Shown here: in pieces, positions 25,613 to 34,413 of the stretch
Layout of the letters: every line of letters begins with the position of its first letter
How positions within the stretch are numbered: the stretch's first letter is position 1
DNA from: JAVRLB01 sp049965455
Lineage (GTDB): Archaea; Thermoplasmatota; Thermoplasmata; Thermoplasmatales; ARK-15
Direction of reading: 5' to 3'
DNA: 49,613 bases
NCBI GenBank assembly: GCA_049965455.1
Contig: JBMFWH010000005.1
Coordinates: forward strand, 1-49,613
Notes under the pieces: generated by a model
Told to the model about the DNA's origin: nothing
Database searches by the model: none
The model's input: only the letters and a program-made list of their open reading frames with translations
Position numbers and translations under genes: made by a program

Positions 25613-26974
25613 TTATTCCTCCCGCTCCACTTTTGTCAGGCTCTCTTCAAAAACATCCAGCGCATGGCCTGCTTCTTCTTCCGTGATTGTCAGCGGAGGC
25701 TTCATCTTCAGTACGTTCCTGAATGAAAATTCGTTCTTTGTGATCTGTGGCATTGAAAAGTCAAATATCACTTTTTTATCGTATGCATAATGTATTATAA
25801 GCTCTGTCTCTTCTGTAGCAGGGACCTTTGTTTTTTTATCCTTCACCAGCTCAATGCCAATGAATAATCCTACACCTCTAACATCCCCAATAAGCTTATG
25901 GCTTTCTTTCATTTCATTAAGCCTCTTTAAAATATAACCTCCAATCTTTTCCGAATTTTCTAAGAGCTTCATTCTCCTTGTTACTTCTATGCTGGCCAGA
26001 GCTGCTGCAAATAAAACTGGATCACTTCCGAATGTAGTGTGTTCCTCCCCCTCAGTAAAACCGCTCAGCTCCTTAGTTGCGAGAATTGCACCTAGTGGAA
26101 AGCCCCCACCTAAGGCTTTTGTGGTGGTCATTATATCTGGCTTTACATTATAGTATTCTGAAGCGGACCATCTACCTATTCTTCCAAAAGTGGTTTGAGA
26201 TTCATCAAATACTAAAAGCAGATCGTTTTCATGAACTATCTGTTTCAGCCTCTCTAAATACCCCGTAGGTGAAGGTATTTGACCGCCAGGCCCTTGCATA
26301 GGTTCTATGATCAGGGCAGCAATATCATTGTTGTTATCATACGTCAGTAAATTTTCTAATGAACTCAGGCATTCAAATTCGCATTCTCCAAATTGTTTGT
26401 TAAAAGGGCACCTGTAACAATATGGATAAGGAATCCTTTTAAAATGCTCAGTGCCAAATCCGTCAAATCTTATTGCTGCGGGTAGAGGGTTTCCGGCAGG
26501 TATGGTTGCCAATGTAGAGCCATGGTATCCTCTATAACTCATAATAAAAACTTTTTTGCCTGGCCTGTTTACCATCGCGAGTTTCATTGCTGCTTCTATT
26601 GCCAAGCCTCCACCTTCATTGTTGAAAGCTACTTTCTCAAATCCAAAAAGCTCTGTTAAAGTATTTATCAGTTTTATTCTAGGTATGGTTGGATATCCGT
26701 ATCTTACATGGGTGAGATAGTGCATCTGCGTATAAACACTGTACATTATATCCTCATTTAAATATCCTGAATTCAACGTCCATGCTTGAGCGGTCATATC
26801 CAGATATTTGTTGTCATTTACATCGGTTACGTAAGGACCATCTCCCTTAAATAAAATAGTGTCTTTCAAAGGTGTTAGTGATTTTGCCCTGGCATTATAA
26901 AACTCTTCTTGTGTAACCTCAGTTAATAACTTTTCAATCTCCTCTTTTTTTATAAATCTGGGATTAAAAACCAT
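25613..26974 (-). CDS. Class III PLP-dependent aminotransferase, first gene of the RLP operon
   Basis: A 453-residue fold-type I enzyme. The PLP lysine is K286 in TTTKALGGGFPLG, and the cofactor-nitrogen Asp is D257 in LLVFDESQTTFGR. IIEPMQGPGG is the usual family block. Four cysteines in CYRCPF...C...C (C186, C189, C198, C202) could bind a metal, a feature shared with some archaeal ornithine aminotransferase-like or amino acid racemase-like members. Likely chemistry is transfer from an omega-amine. A strong TATA box 26 bases before the ATG shows this as the operon's leaderless first gene. Confidence 0.85.
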   Translation of the reverse strand: MVFNPRFIKKEEIEKLLTEVTQEEFYNARAKSLTPLKDTILFKGDGPYVTDVNDNKYLDMTAQAWTLNSGYLNEDIMYSVYTQMHYLTHVRYGYPTIPRIKLINTLTELFGFEKVAFNNEGGGLAIEAAMKLAMVNRPGKKVFIMSYRGYHGSTLATIPAGNPLPAAIRFDGFGTEHFKRIPYPYCYRCPFNKQFGECEFECLSSLENLLTYDNNNDIAALIIEPMQGPGGQIPSPTGYLERLKQIVHENDLLLVFDESQTTFGRIGRWSASEYYNVKPDIMTTTKALGGGFPLGAILATKELSGFTEGEEHTTFGSDPVLFAAALASIEVTRRMKLLENSEKIGGYILKRLNEMKESHKLIGDVRGVGLFIGIELVKDKKTKVPATEETELIIHYAYDKKVIFDFSMPQITKNEFSFRNVLKMKPPLTITEEEAGHALDVFEESLTKVEREE

Positions 26975-26994
26975 AAAAAATCAATTGAAATGAT

Positions 26995-27004
26995 TATATA
27001 TATA
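26995..27004 (-). promoter_or_regulatory. TATA box of the aminotransferase-kinase-RLP operon
   Basis: TATATATATA on the minus strand is centred 26 bases before the aminotransferase ATG (26974), so the transcript should begin at or next to the start codon. No other promoter-like signal appears in the short junctions between the five genes. Confidence 0.6.
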
Positions 27005-27133
27005 CTTTTTTAATACTTAAATAGAATAATTATAAACAATCATAATTTTTTAAAATTATTCTAAAAAAATATATTATTATAAGAAAAATGTTTATTTATA
27101 TTTATATACTATGTATAATAAGAGTATAGTAAT

Positions 27134-27787
27134 TCATTTTTTTTGGATAATTTCAAGAAGCTCTTTTGCACTATCCGCAAAATAATCTGGATGCTCTTTT
27201 AGCAATGAGTCATATTTGCTCACTCCGTAAGTGACTGCTATAGACCTTACTCCTGCCAGCCTTGCTTCTATTATATCCTTAGGTTGATCACCAATGTATA
27301 CAATCTCATTCAGATCTAGGCCGTACGTTCTGGAAAATTCTATGATTCCCACTCTTTTATGACCGTTCACATCCTCAAATCCTCTTACGAATGGAAAATA
27401 TTTTAATAGATCAAAATCTAATAATTGTATTTTGACAATATCTTTTGGATTGTAAGAAATCACTCCTAATTTAAAGCTTTCTGATAGATGCTGAATAGCA
27501 TTATTTATGCCTGGAAACAGCCTGGAATAAACCTTTATTGATTTTTTGAAATATGCTGTATAATCTTTACTTAACTCTAATATTTTCTCAGAATCAAGAA
27601 GATTATATTTCTTTGCTAGTGTTAAAACGATCTCTTCAAAGGACATATAATCCATCATTTCCTTTAATTCTTCCCTATTTAAGTTTTCAACATTATACTT
27701 TTTAAGTATATTAGATAGAGAGAGGTATATAGACTCGAATGAATCTAAAATGGTGCCATCTATATCAAAAATTACTCCTTTAATCAT
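27134..27787 (-). CDS. HAD-superfamily phosphatase (phosphoglycolate phosphatase-like)
   Basis: A 217-residue HAD hydrolase. Motif I is VIFDIDGTILD (nucleophile D8, acid D10), the helical cap follows, motif II is GVISYNP, and motif IV is IVYIGDQPKDIIEA. I start at ATG 27787, giving the usual MIKGVIFDIDGT. CTTATAAATC (27822-27813) is about 30 bases upstream, and the longer reading frame from 27811 would begin almost on top of it. It lies divergent from the S66 peptidase and upstream of the RLP operon on the same strand. It could dephosphorylate a sugar-phosphate product of that operon, but this is conjecture. Confidence 0.82.
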   Translation of the reverse strand: MIKGVIFDIDGTILDSFESIYLSLSNILKKYNVENLNREELKEMMDYMSFEEIVLTLAKKYNLLDSEKILELSKDYTAYFKKSIKVYSRLFPGINNAIQHLSESFKLGVISYNPKDIVKIQLLDFDLLKYFPFVRGFEDVNGHKRVGIIEFSRTYGLDLNEIVYIGDQPKDIIEARLAGVRSIAVTYGVSKYDSLLKEHPDYFADSAKELLEIIQKK

Positions 27788-27932
27788 ACATATATACACC
27801 AGTTTAATCATGATTTATAAGTGCCTTAATAAAATTTTGTATATAATTAAGATATTTGAAAAAAATCTTTTCTAAGACAATACTTTGAAAAATTAGCAAT
27901 ATTCATATAAGATAATAAAATACTGAACATGT

Positions 27933-28865
27933 ATGAAAGAGATTATTAAAGCGCCTAAATTGAAGAAAAATGCGCATATCAGGATAATTGCCCCTGCAAG
28001 CCCACCAAATTTAAAGAATCTAAGTATCGGCATTGAAAAATTTAGGAAATTTGGGTTTAAAATTTCATTTGGGGATAATATAAAGAAAACAAAGCAGATT
28101 GGGTATCTATCTGCACCGGACACAGAACGCGCAAAAGAGCTGGTTAATGCGTTCAGTGATGACACTGTGGATGCAATATTTTGTGCAAGGGGTGGGTATG
28201 GGTCAATGAGAATACTACCTCTCATAGATTACGATATAATCCAAGATCATCCGAAGGTATTTGTTGGATATAGCGACATCACGGCCTTGCATATTGCAAT
28301 AAACAAGAAAACAGGGCTTATAACCTTTCATGGCATGATGCCCGGCGTAGATTTTGACATTACAAACGATATAACAATGAACCATATGATTGAAATCCTG
28401 TCCGGTGAAACCCTGGACTTAACGCCTCAGATCAAAAGAATTGTTGGGAGCATTGTTGACGGGGAAACTTTCGGGATAAGCACTGGCACAAACTTCTCGC
28501 TTTTGATTTCACTCATAGGTACAGAATACGAATTCAAGTCAAGTGAGAGAATATTATTTTTAGAAGATGTGTCTACAAGCATCTCAGATATAGATAGGTA
28601 CATGTCTGAACTATGGCTATCCAAAATGCTTTATCGAGCTAAAGGACTAGTTTTTGGGGACTTTACACAGATCCCGAACGACGAGGGTCCCAATCCTTCA
28701 CTCCCAGAAATAATTTACTATTATGTGAATAAAATGAAAAAGCCGGTTATTTACGGCATGCCTTTTGGGCATGGCCCGGACCAGATGACTATCCCTTTAG
28801 CTGCAAAAATGAAAATATCAACGTATGAGCCATCAATTATATTGCAGGAGAATGTAGTAGAATAA
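27933..28865 (+). CDS. S66-family serine peptidase (LD-carboxypeptidase/MccF-like)
   Basis: A 310-residue protein of the LD-carboxypeptidase A/microcin-immunity MccF family. The nucleophile Ser lies in FVGYSDITAL, the catalytic Glu in ILFLEDVSTS and the His in MPFGHGPDQM. The ARGGYGSMRILP block is the family signature. LD-carboxypeptidases trim murein, which archaea lack. MccF-type members instead cleave peptidyl-nucleotide conjugates or amide bonds, so detoxification or peptide recycling is likelier. It is monocistronic. Confidence 0.85.
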   Translation: MKEIIKAPKLKKNAHIRIIAPASPPNLKNLSIGIEKFRKFGFKISFGDNIKKTKQIGYLSAPDTERAKELVNAFSDDTVDAIFCARGGYGSMRILPLIDYDIIQDHPKVFVGYSDITALHIAINKKTGLITFHGMMPGVDFDITNDITMNHMIEILSGETLDLTPQIKRIVGSIVDGETFGISTGTNFSLLISLIGTEYEFKSSERILFLEDVSTSISDIDRYMSELWLSKMLYRAKGLVFGDFTQIPNDEGPNPSLPEIIYYYVNKMKKPVIYGMPFGHGPDQMTIPLAAKMKISTYEPSIILQENVVE

Positions 28866-28880
28866 CCAAAAGACTTTATA

Positions 28881-29028
28881 CTAATGCAACAGATTTGTGG
28901 TTTCAGCTAACGCTTCAGCGATCGGCCTTGCAATTGTTGATAATGCTAAATATCCACCATAGCATCGAGGTTTTAAAGCCCAAGCAAAGTCAAAAATATA
29001 AGATAGATATGAATATCTGATTTGCAGT
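28881..29028 (-). pseudogene. Possible decayed C-terminal gene fragment
   Basis: Between the S66 peptidase and ilvA, the minus strand can be read as a protein-like stretch (ALKPRCYGGYLALSTIARP, then IAEALAETTNLLH) ending at TAG 28881-28883. It has no start codon and continues back only into the ilvA stop region. The composition is coding-like (Ala- and Leu-rich helix) and GC is higher than in neighbouring gaps. The family is unknown and chance is possible. Confidence 0.2.
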
Positions 29029-30252
29029 TTAATCAGATATCTTATGTACTATATTCTGCGCTTTCAGAAAGTTAACTATATCCTTAATATTTTCTGAACC
29101 TATTGTCTGCACTACAATATTGATCTTTGCCATTCCTGCCGGGACATCGTTTTCAATTCTGTCTATAGAAATATCCTGAACATTGGTCTGCCTCTCTGAC
29201 AGGTAGTTCAATATCTGCTTTAGAGAGCCAGGCTTATCTGGAATAGTCACCGATATCTTTATCATAAGTTTTTCGTTTAAAAGGCCTTTCTGGGTTACCT
29301 GCGTAAGTAAATTAAAGTCCACGTTACCGCCACTGATCACTGCGCAAATTTTCTTGTTTTTCATTTTTATCTTTCCTGACAAAATTGCGGCCAGTGAAGC
29401 GGCACCTGCTGGCTCTGCTACAATTTTATTTCTTGTCAAAAGTAAATACATCGCATTTGCTATTTCTTCATCTTTAACTGTTATAAGTTCATCCACATAT
29501 AACTTGACCATGTCCAAAGTCAATGGGCCCGGTATTTTTACTGCAATGCTATCCGCAATAGTATCAAGTTTTACCAGTGGCTCTATTTCTCCTTTTTCTA
29601 CAGAATATTTCATAGATGAGGCTCCTTCAGCCTCTACACCGATTACTTTTATTTTGTTGTTAAGAGATTTTAATGCAAATGCTATTCCTGATATAAGGCC
29701 ACCGCCGCCAATCGGAACTACTACTGCATCCAGATCTTTTACTTGCTTATAAATTTCCATTCCAATTGTTGCTTGGCCTGCTATGACATAAGGATCGTTA
29801 AAAGAGTGGACAAATACCTTGTTATTTTTTTCAGCGTATTCAATCGCTTTCTTGTTGCATTCATCATATGTTTCTCCAAAAAGCTGGATTTCTGCACCGT
29901 AGTTTTTTGTTGCAATTATCTTCGATGGACTAGTAAAAACAGGCATGAAAATTGTGGCTTTTACGTTCAATAATTTTGCGGCATAAGCAACACCCTGTGA
30001 ATGATTGCCAGCACTGGTAGCTACTATCCCTCTCTTCCGCTCTTCTTCGGTGGCATTATATATCTTATTATATGCTCCTCTTAACTTAAATGAGCCTGTA
30101 GTCTGTAAATTTTCAAGTTTTAGATACACGTCATTCCCGGACATTTCTGAAAATGTTCTTGAATGCTCGACTGGTGTCATCTTTGCAATACCATTCAAAG
30201 TCTTCTCTGCGTTTGTCACATCTTTTATATTTATCATAAACTGGTCTATCAT
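29029..30252 (-). CDS. ilvA: Threonine ammonia-lyase (threonine dehydratase) with C-terminal ACT domain
   Basis: Converts threonine to 2-oxobutyrate and ammonia, the entry to isoleucine synthesis or threonine catabolism. It is a 407-residue fold-type II PLP enzyme with the Schiff-base lysine K56 in TTGSFKLRGAYN. SAGNHSQGVAY holds the PLP-phosphate Asn, and PIGGGGLISG is the glycine loop. Residues from about 328 (IKISVTIPDKPGSLKQIL) form one ACT domain, as in TdcB/short IlvA-type enzymes that respond to effectors. GGTGA lies before the ATG. Monocistronic. Confidence 0.92.
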   Translation of the reverse strand: MIDQFMINIKDVTNAEKTLNGIAKMTPVEHSRTFSEMSGNDVYLKLENLQTTGSFKLRGAYNKIYNATEEERKRGIVATSAGNHSQGVAYAAKLLNVKATIFMPVFTSPSKIIATKNYGAEIQLFGETYDECNKKAIEYAEKNNKVFVHSFNDPYVIAGQATIGMEIYKQVKDLDAVVVPIGGGGLISGIAFALKSLNNKIKVIGVEAEGASSMKYSVEKGEIEPLVKLDTIADSIAVKIPGPLTLDMVKLYVDELITVKDEEIANAMYLLLTRNKIVAEPAGAASLAAILSGKIKMKNKKICAVISGGNVDFNLLTQVTQKGLLNEKLMIKISVTIPDKPGSLKQILNYLSERQTNVQDISIDRIENDVPAGMAKINIVVQTIGSENIKDIVNFLKAQNIVHKISD

Positions 30253-30379
30253 CTTAACTCACCTTTGTTTTTCAGAGATCTTCTTTTTTAATCTTTCAAT
30301 AGGAAAGTTCCTAAATATGTTTAAAGAATATTACAAGGTAATATATATATTATTACTTTTTAGCTATTGAACCTATAAG

Positions 30380-31705
30380 TTATGTAGTAGTCTTTTCTAT
30401 TTCTGGGTTTTGTAGGTAAAAGCCGGATATTATGATTGAACCTATAAATATAATAATTATAGCTGCCAGAAAATCAAAACTGTAGCTAATGTAATAAGCT
30501 AACACTCCTGAAATTGCAGCCCCAGCAACCTGCCCTATACCAAGAAACGAGTTATAAAAACCAATAGCTTTTCCTCTGCTCTCAGGCAATACGATCTTTG
30601 AAACTGATGTAACCCAAGAAAGCCCAATAAAGCTCCATGTAAATCCCATGAGCCCATATATCAATATGGACAGGTACAGTATTGGCACTGAGGATATAGA
30701 TATGAAAGCAATTACTGCCACCGCACCTATAAATAACATTCTCGTGGAAAGAGCAATCGAAATTGTTTTTCTGAGCCCAAATCTAGTAACATATCTGTTA
30801 GCTATCTTAAACCCTAGTGCAGAGAAAATGTTATTTAAAAGATACATTATAAATATCTGGTTTTCAGTTGCTTTCAGCTTTTCTATCATATATACAGGAT
30901 ATGGTACAAAAAAAACCTGGAATCCCAACATCAATAAAGCAGTAATAAAAATATAATTGCGAGTTTTTGGGAGTAATGGCTTGCTTTTCTTAAGATTTCT
31001 AAATGAGATAATGTGCAAAACGCTACCTGGAAAATATCTGATTCTCTCTACTAGCCGAACTGTAAAAATTGGCACTCCGGACCTTCTCAGTTTTTGCACA
31101 GATTCTGGAAGTATTAATATTGCAGATATCCCGGCACTAAGGTACACTAAAGCAGAAATTACATATAATATCGGGAGGATGGATCCTGATCCAGATGCGT
31201 AGGTAGCTATAAGCCCAGTACCGGCAATAAGCCCTATAATAAGCCCGATGTATGAGTACCAGTTAAACTTGGCGAGCATTGCTGCCCATTCTTCCTTTTT
31301 GGTATTTTCTAATATTAATAGCGTTGAAACCGGTGTTGCAGCCATTGCAATAAATTGAAATAGTGCCAGCACGCCTATATATGTCCATATCATATGCGCA
31401 AAAATGACCAGTAGCAATGATGCAAATGAGCCGATAAATCCTGTCACTATGAATATTTTCCTTTTCCCTATAGCATCTGAAAGATTGCCCCAGAATATAA
31501 GTGCGGGAACTGTAGCAATGGATGCAATTGAAGATGCCAAGCCCACATAAAAGACACTTGAATGGAGATATAAAACTACAAAAAGAGGGATAAGAGGGCT
31601 TATTAAACCGCTGGAAATATTGGATAGAACATAGCTTAAAAACCAGAGATACTTGTTATTTTGTTTGGCTGTATGATCCCTGCTTTTTGTATTATTCGCT
31701 GACAT
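30380..31705 (-). CDS. MFS transporter
   Basis: A 441-residue major facilitator with about 12 membrane segments. Its loop 2-3 is FWGNLSDAIGKRKIF, a typical MFS motif A. A longer central basic loop (residues about 200-240) separates the two six-helix halves. Substrate unknown; drug-efflux and sugar-transport branches are both possible. It lies upstream of the metallo-hydrolase on the same strand order but 40 bases from it, with no sign of coupling. Confidence 0.82.
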   Translation of the reverse strand: MSANNTKSRDHTAKQNNKYLWFLSYVLSNISSGLISPLIPLFVVLYLHSSVFYVGLASSIASIATVPALIFWGNLSDAIGKRKIFIVTGFIGSFASLLLVIFAHMIWTYIGVLALFQFIAMAATPVSTLLILENTKKEEWAAMLAKFNWYSYIGLIIGLIAGTGLIATYASGSGSILPILYVISALVYLSAGISAILILPESVQKLRRSGVPIFTVRLVERIRYFPGSVLHIISFRNLKKSKPLLPKTRNYIFITALLMLGFQVFFVPYPVYMIEKLKATENQIFIMYLLNNIFSALGFKIANRYVTRFGLRKTISIALSTRMLFIGAVAVIAFISISSVPILYLSILIYGLMGFTWSFIGLSWVTSVSKIVLPESRGKAIGFYNSFLGIGQVAGAAISGVLAYYISYSFDFLAAIIIIFIGSIIISGFYLQNPEIEKTTT

Positions 31706-31746
31706 TTACAATCTATGAAGAGGGAACTCATACATGTTCTTTAACT

Positions 31747-32391
31747 TTATTTATTTTCCAGAATGCTTAAAATAAAATGATTGTGTTTTCTCTCATCTAT
31801 GATCCTTGTAGCAGGGCCATGACCAGGATATACTGCAGTTTCTGAGGCTAGTTCCATCAATTTCAAAAGTGATTTTTTTAACAGTTTATCATTGCCCTCC
31901 GGTATATCTGTTCTTCCTACGCCCCTATAAAAAAGCGTGTCCCCGGAAAACAGCATTCCTTCAGTGTATATGCATATGCCGCCGGGACTGTGCCCTGGGG
32001 TCGTAATCACTCTGAATACAGTATTTCCAATCTCAAATTCCGTGTTTTCATCAATATAAAAATCGAATACTGGATTTTCTATCTGCTCTGACGTTACTAC
32101 AAAAAGCCCTCTGGATATTAAATATTTCATGATTTCAATATCTCTGGCATTGATACAAGACTTTGCCCCGGTTAGAGCTCTCAATCTGTTAACACCTAAA
32201 ACATGATCAAAATGGCCATGTGTGGCAATGATGTATTTTAAGCGCAAATTTTCATCTTTTATGTTTTTGTAAAGTCTTTCCGGTTCAGATCCCGGATCTA
32301 TGATCATTGCCTCTCTTGAATCAGTATCAAAAACAAGATAGGAGTTTGTTTCTAATGCGCCTACCACATAACTTTTTATTTTTATGCCCAT
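31747..32391 (-). CDS. Metallo-beta-lactamase-fold hydrolase (glyoxalase II-like)
   Basis: A 214-residue single-domain MBL hydrolase. The two-metal motif is ATHGHFDHVLG (HxHxDH), the third His is in TTPGHSPGG, the bridging Asp in LFSGDTLFYRGVGR, and the last His in VYPGHGP. The size and the GVGRTD block match the glyoxalase II-like subfamily that hydrolyses thioesters, though archaeal substrates are mostly unknown. It starts 7 bases after the aCPSF2 stop, so it is the last gene of a five-gene minus-strand cluster headed by tyrS. Confidence 0.85.
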   Translation of the reverse strand: MGIKIKSYVVGALETNSYLVFDTDSREAMIIDPGSEPERLYKNIKDENLRLKYIIATHGHFDHVLGVNRLRALTGAKSCINARDIEIMKYLISRGLFVVTSEQIENPVFDFYIDENTEFEIGNTVFRVITTPGHSPGGICIYTEGMLFSGDTLFYRGVGRTDIPEGNDKLLKKSLLKLMELASETAVYPGHGPATRIIDERKHNHFILSILENK

Positions 32392-32398
32392 CTTATCC

Positions 32399-33622
32399 TT
32401 ATTTTAGCTCGTACGTCTCCCCTTTGATAGGAAGTATTACGTTCTGGTGCAGATCTTGCGCTAATGCTTCTCTGTGATCGCCATGAAACAGAACCACGTT
32501 CTCTGCCTTTGTGCTGTTTATGAATTTTACGAGCTCGGAATGCGATGCATGCGCTGAAAAATCATATTTATGTATCTCGGCCATTACTCTCGATCTAACC
32601 CCATATAGGTCCAGTATACCTGTTTCCAACAACATTTTACCATTGGTGTTTTCTACCTGGTATCCCGTAAACAATATTGCATTTTTAGCGTCATCCTTTA
32701 TCTGAGCCAGATACCCAAGCACAGGTCCACCTTCTAACATTCCGCTGGTGGTTATTATCAACCCGTTTTCAAGTGCCTGTTTTCTCTCTTTTTTCCTGGT
32801 TACTGGAATGGCCAGCTTTCTGACCTCACTGAACTCTTTCGCATCTTTGATGTATCCTGGATAATGTTTTAGGATATGGTTTACAGTGTTGCTCATACCG
32901 TCCACATAAAATTCTCGATCCAGTTTTTTAAGAACCAACATAAGCTCCTGCGTCCTGCCCACTGCAAATGCGGGGATTATTACCTTTCCTTTTCGGTCCA
33001 GTACTTCCTCTATCTTCCCCAGAAACTCGCGTTCTGTGGTTGCGCGTGGAGGATGCTCTTTCCCCGCGTATGTGGATTCGATAAATAGCGTCTCTGCAGA
33101 ATAACTTTTACAGCCTTTGAGAAGCTCTGTATCTATGGTCTGCAGATCCCCTGTAAAAAGGATCTTTTGAGAATCATCAATCATGTACATTGTTGAACCC
33201 GGAATATGCCCTGCAGAATGCCCTGTGATCTCCACATCTTTGATCATGAATGATTTGTTGTACGCTATTGACATGTAATTTTCTTCTATTGTTTCAAGAT
33301 CTTCATTGTTGTAAGGGCTGAAAAAACCTTCCAGATCTGCTACTTTCACAGAATCGTAAAAAAGCAGTCTAGACAGATCCCTTGTAACCGCGGTCAAATA
33401 TATCGGGATATTATATTTATTAGACTGAAATGGCACCATTCCCGAGTGATCCAGATGTGCATGCGTTAATAATATTGCATCTACATTAGGGGCTTCGATT
33501 GGGTATGCAGGAGGTTTTGTGGGTGTTATACCATACTCTACCAAAAGCTTATTTTTTTCAAGTTCGAATAATACTCCTAGGCTTCCGATCTCTTCGGCAC
33601 CGCCAAAAAATTTAAATTTCAT
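32399..33622 (-). CDS. Beta-CASP ribonuclease, aCPSF2-type
   Basis: A 407-residue RNA nuclease of the MBL/beta-CASP family, acting in RNA processing or decay. The N-terminal MBL motif is LLTHAHLDHSGMVP; the later metal His lies in SAGHIPGSTMY and LFTGDLQT. The beta-CASP part has PAFAVGRTQELML and a C-terminal HASHSELVKF and LFHGDHREAL. No KH domains precede it, which distinguishes it from aCPSF1. ATG 33622 is preferred to an upstream TTG. It follows mtnP by 12 bases. Confidence 0.88.
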   Translation of the reverse strand: MKFKFFGGAEEIGSLGVLFELEKNKLLVEYGITPTKPPAYPIEAPNVDAILLTHAHLDHSGMVPFQSNKYNIPIYLTAVTRDLSRLLFYDSVKVADLEGFFSPYNNEDLETIEENYMSIAYNKSFMIKDVEITGHSAGHIPGSTMYMIDDSQKILFTGDLQTIDTELLKGCKSYSAETLFIESTYAGKEHPPRATTEREFLGKIEEVLDRKGKVIIPAFAVGRTQELMLVLKKLDREFYVDGMSNTVNHILKHYPGYIKDAKEFSEVRKLAIPVTRKKERKQALENGLIITTSGMLEGGPVLGYLAQIKDDAKNAILFTGYQVENTNGKMLLETGILDLYGVRSRVMAEIHKYDFSAHASHSELVKFINSTKAENVVLFHGDHREALAQDLHQNVILPIKGETYELK

Positions 33623-33634
33623 TTTATTCAAATC

Positions 33635-34408
33635 CTACATTTTTGCAATGTTTATATCCTTTTTGCAGTCACAGGAATTATCATTGTTAATTTCTTTTAT
33701 AGAATCATTAAGTATGTTCTTAACCTTAAATTCATTCTCCTTAACAACTTTCGTTACCTCGCCCGCAGTTACTGGCTTTTCTGCCCATACATCATAATCT
33801 GTTATAGTTGCAATGGATAAATAACACATTCCGAGTTCTCTCGCTAAATTTATTTCTGGCACCAGAGTCATTCCTATCAAATCCGCAAAATTCCGGAACA
33901 TTTTAGATTCTGCCCTTGTTGAAAACCTTGGCCCTTCTATGCATATGTATGTACCGCCTTTATGTGAACTGATGTTCAGTTTCTGTGCAGAGCCTATAAC
34001 AATGCCTCTCAATGACTCGCAGAATGGATCAGCCATAGAAATGTGTGCCACTGTCGGTCCATTAAAATATGTGTATTCTCTAGATTTTGTAAAATCTATA
34101 AACTGATCTGGAAACGCTACTTCTCCAGGTCTGTACTCTTCTTTCAAGGATCCTACTGCACTTATGGCTATCACCTTTTCAACACCCTCACTGTACATTG
34201 CGTATATGTTTGCCTTATAATTTATTTTATGAGGCGGAATTCTATGCCCTTTTCCATGCCTCTGCAAAAAGGCTATTTTCACACCGTTAATCGCTCCTAT
34301 CTCCAGATCGCCAGACGGAGGCCCGTAAGGCGTATCTACTTTCTTCGTGACCTCTGGCTTAAACATCTCTGTTATTCCAGAACCACCTATTATACCTATT
34401 TTGGCCAT
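33635..34408 (-). CDS. mtnP: 5'-methylthioadenosine phosphorylase
   Basis: Phosphorolyses methylthioadenosine, the by-product of spermidine synthesis, to adenine and methylthioribose-1-phosphate. The 257-residue protein opens IGIIGGSGI and has LQRHGKGHRIPPH, ISAVGSLKEEYRPG, YICIEGPRFSTRAE and GMTLVPEINLARE, the family blocks in order. A cysteine pair (CDC) near the C-terminus recalls the stabilising CxC motif of archaeal enzymes. GGTGAT spans the dys stop codon and lies five bases before ATG 34408. Placement beside deoxyhypusine synthase fits polyamine turnover. Confidence 0.9.
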   Translation of the reverse strand: MAKIGIIGGSGITEMFKPEVTKKVDTPYGPPSGDLEIGAINGVKIAFLQRHGKGHRIPPHKINYKANIYAMYSEGVEKVIAISAVGSLKEEYRPGEVAFPDQFIDFTKSREYTYFNGPTVAHISMADPFCESLRGIVIGSAQKLNISSHKGGTYICIEGPRFSTRAESKMFRNFADLIGMTLVPEINLARELGMCYLSIATITDYDVWAEKPVTAGEVTKVVKENEFKVKNILNDSIKEINNDNSCDCKKDINIAKM

Positions 34409-34413
34409 CTTTA

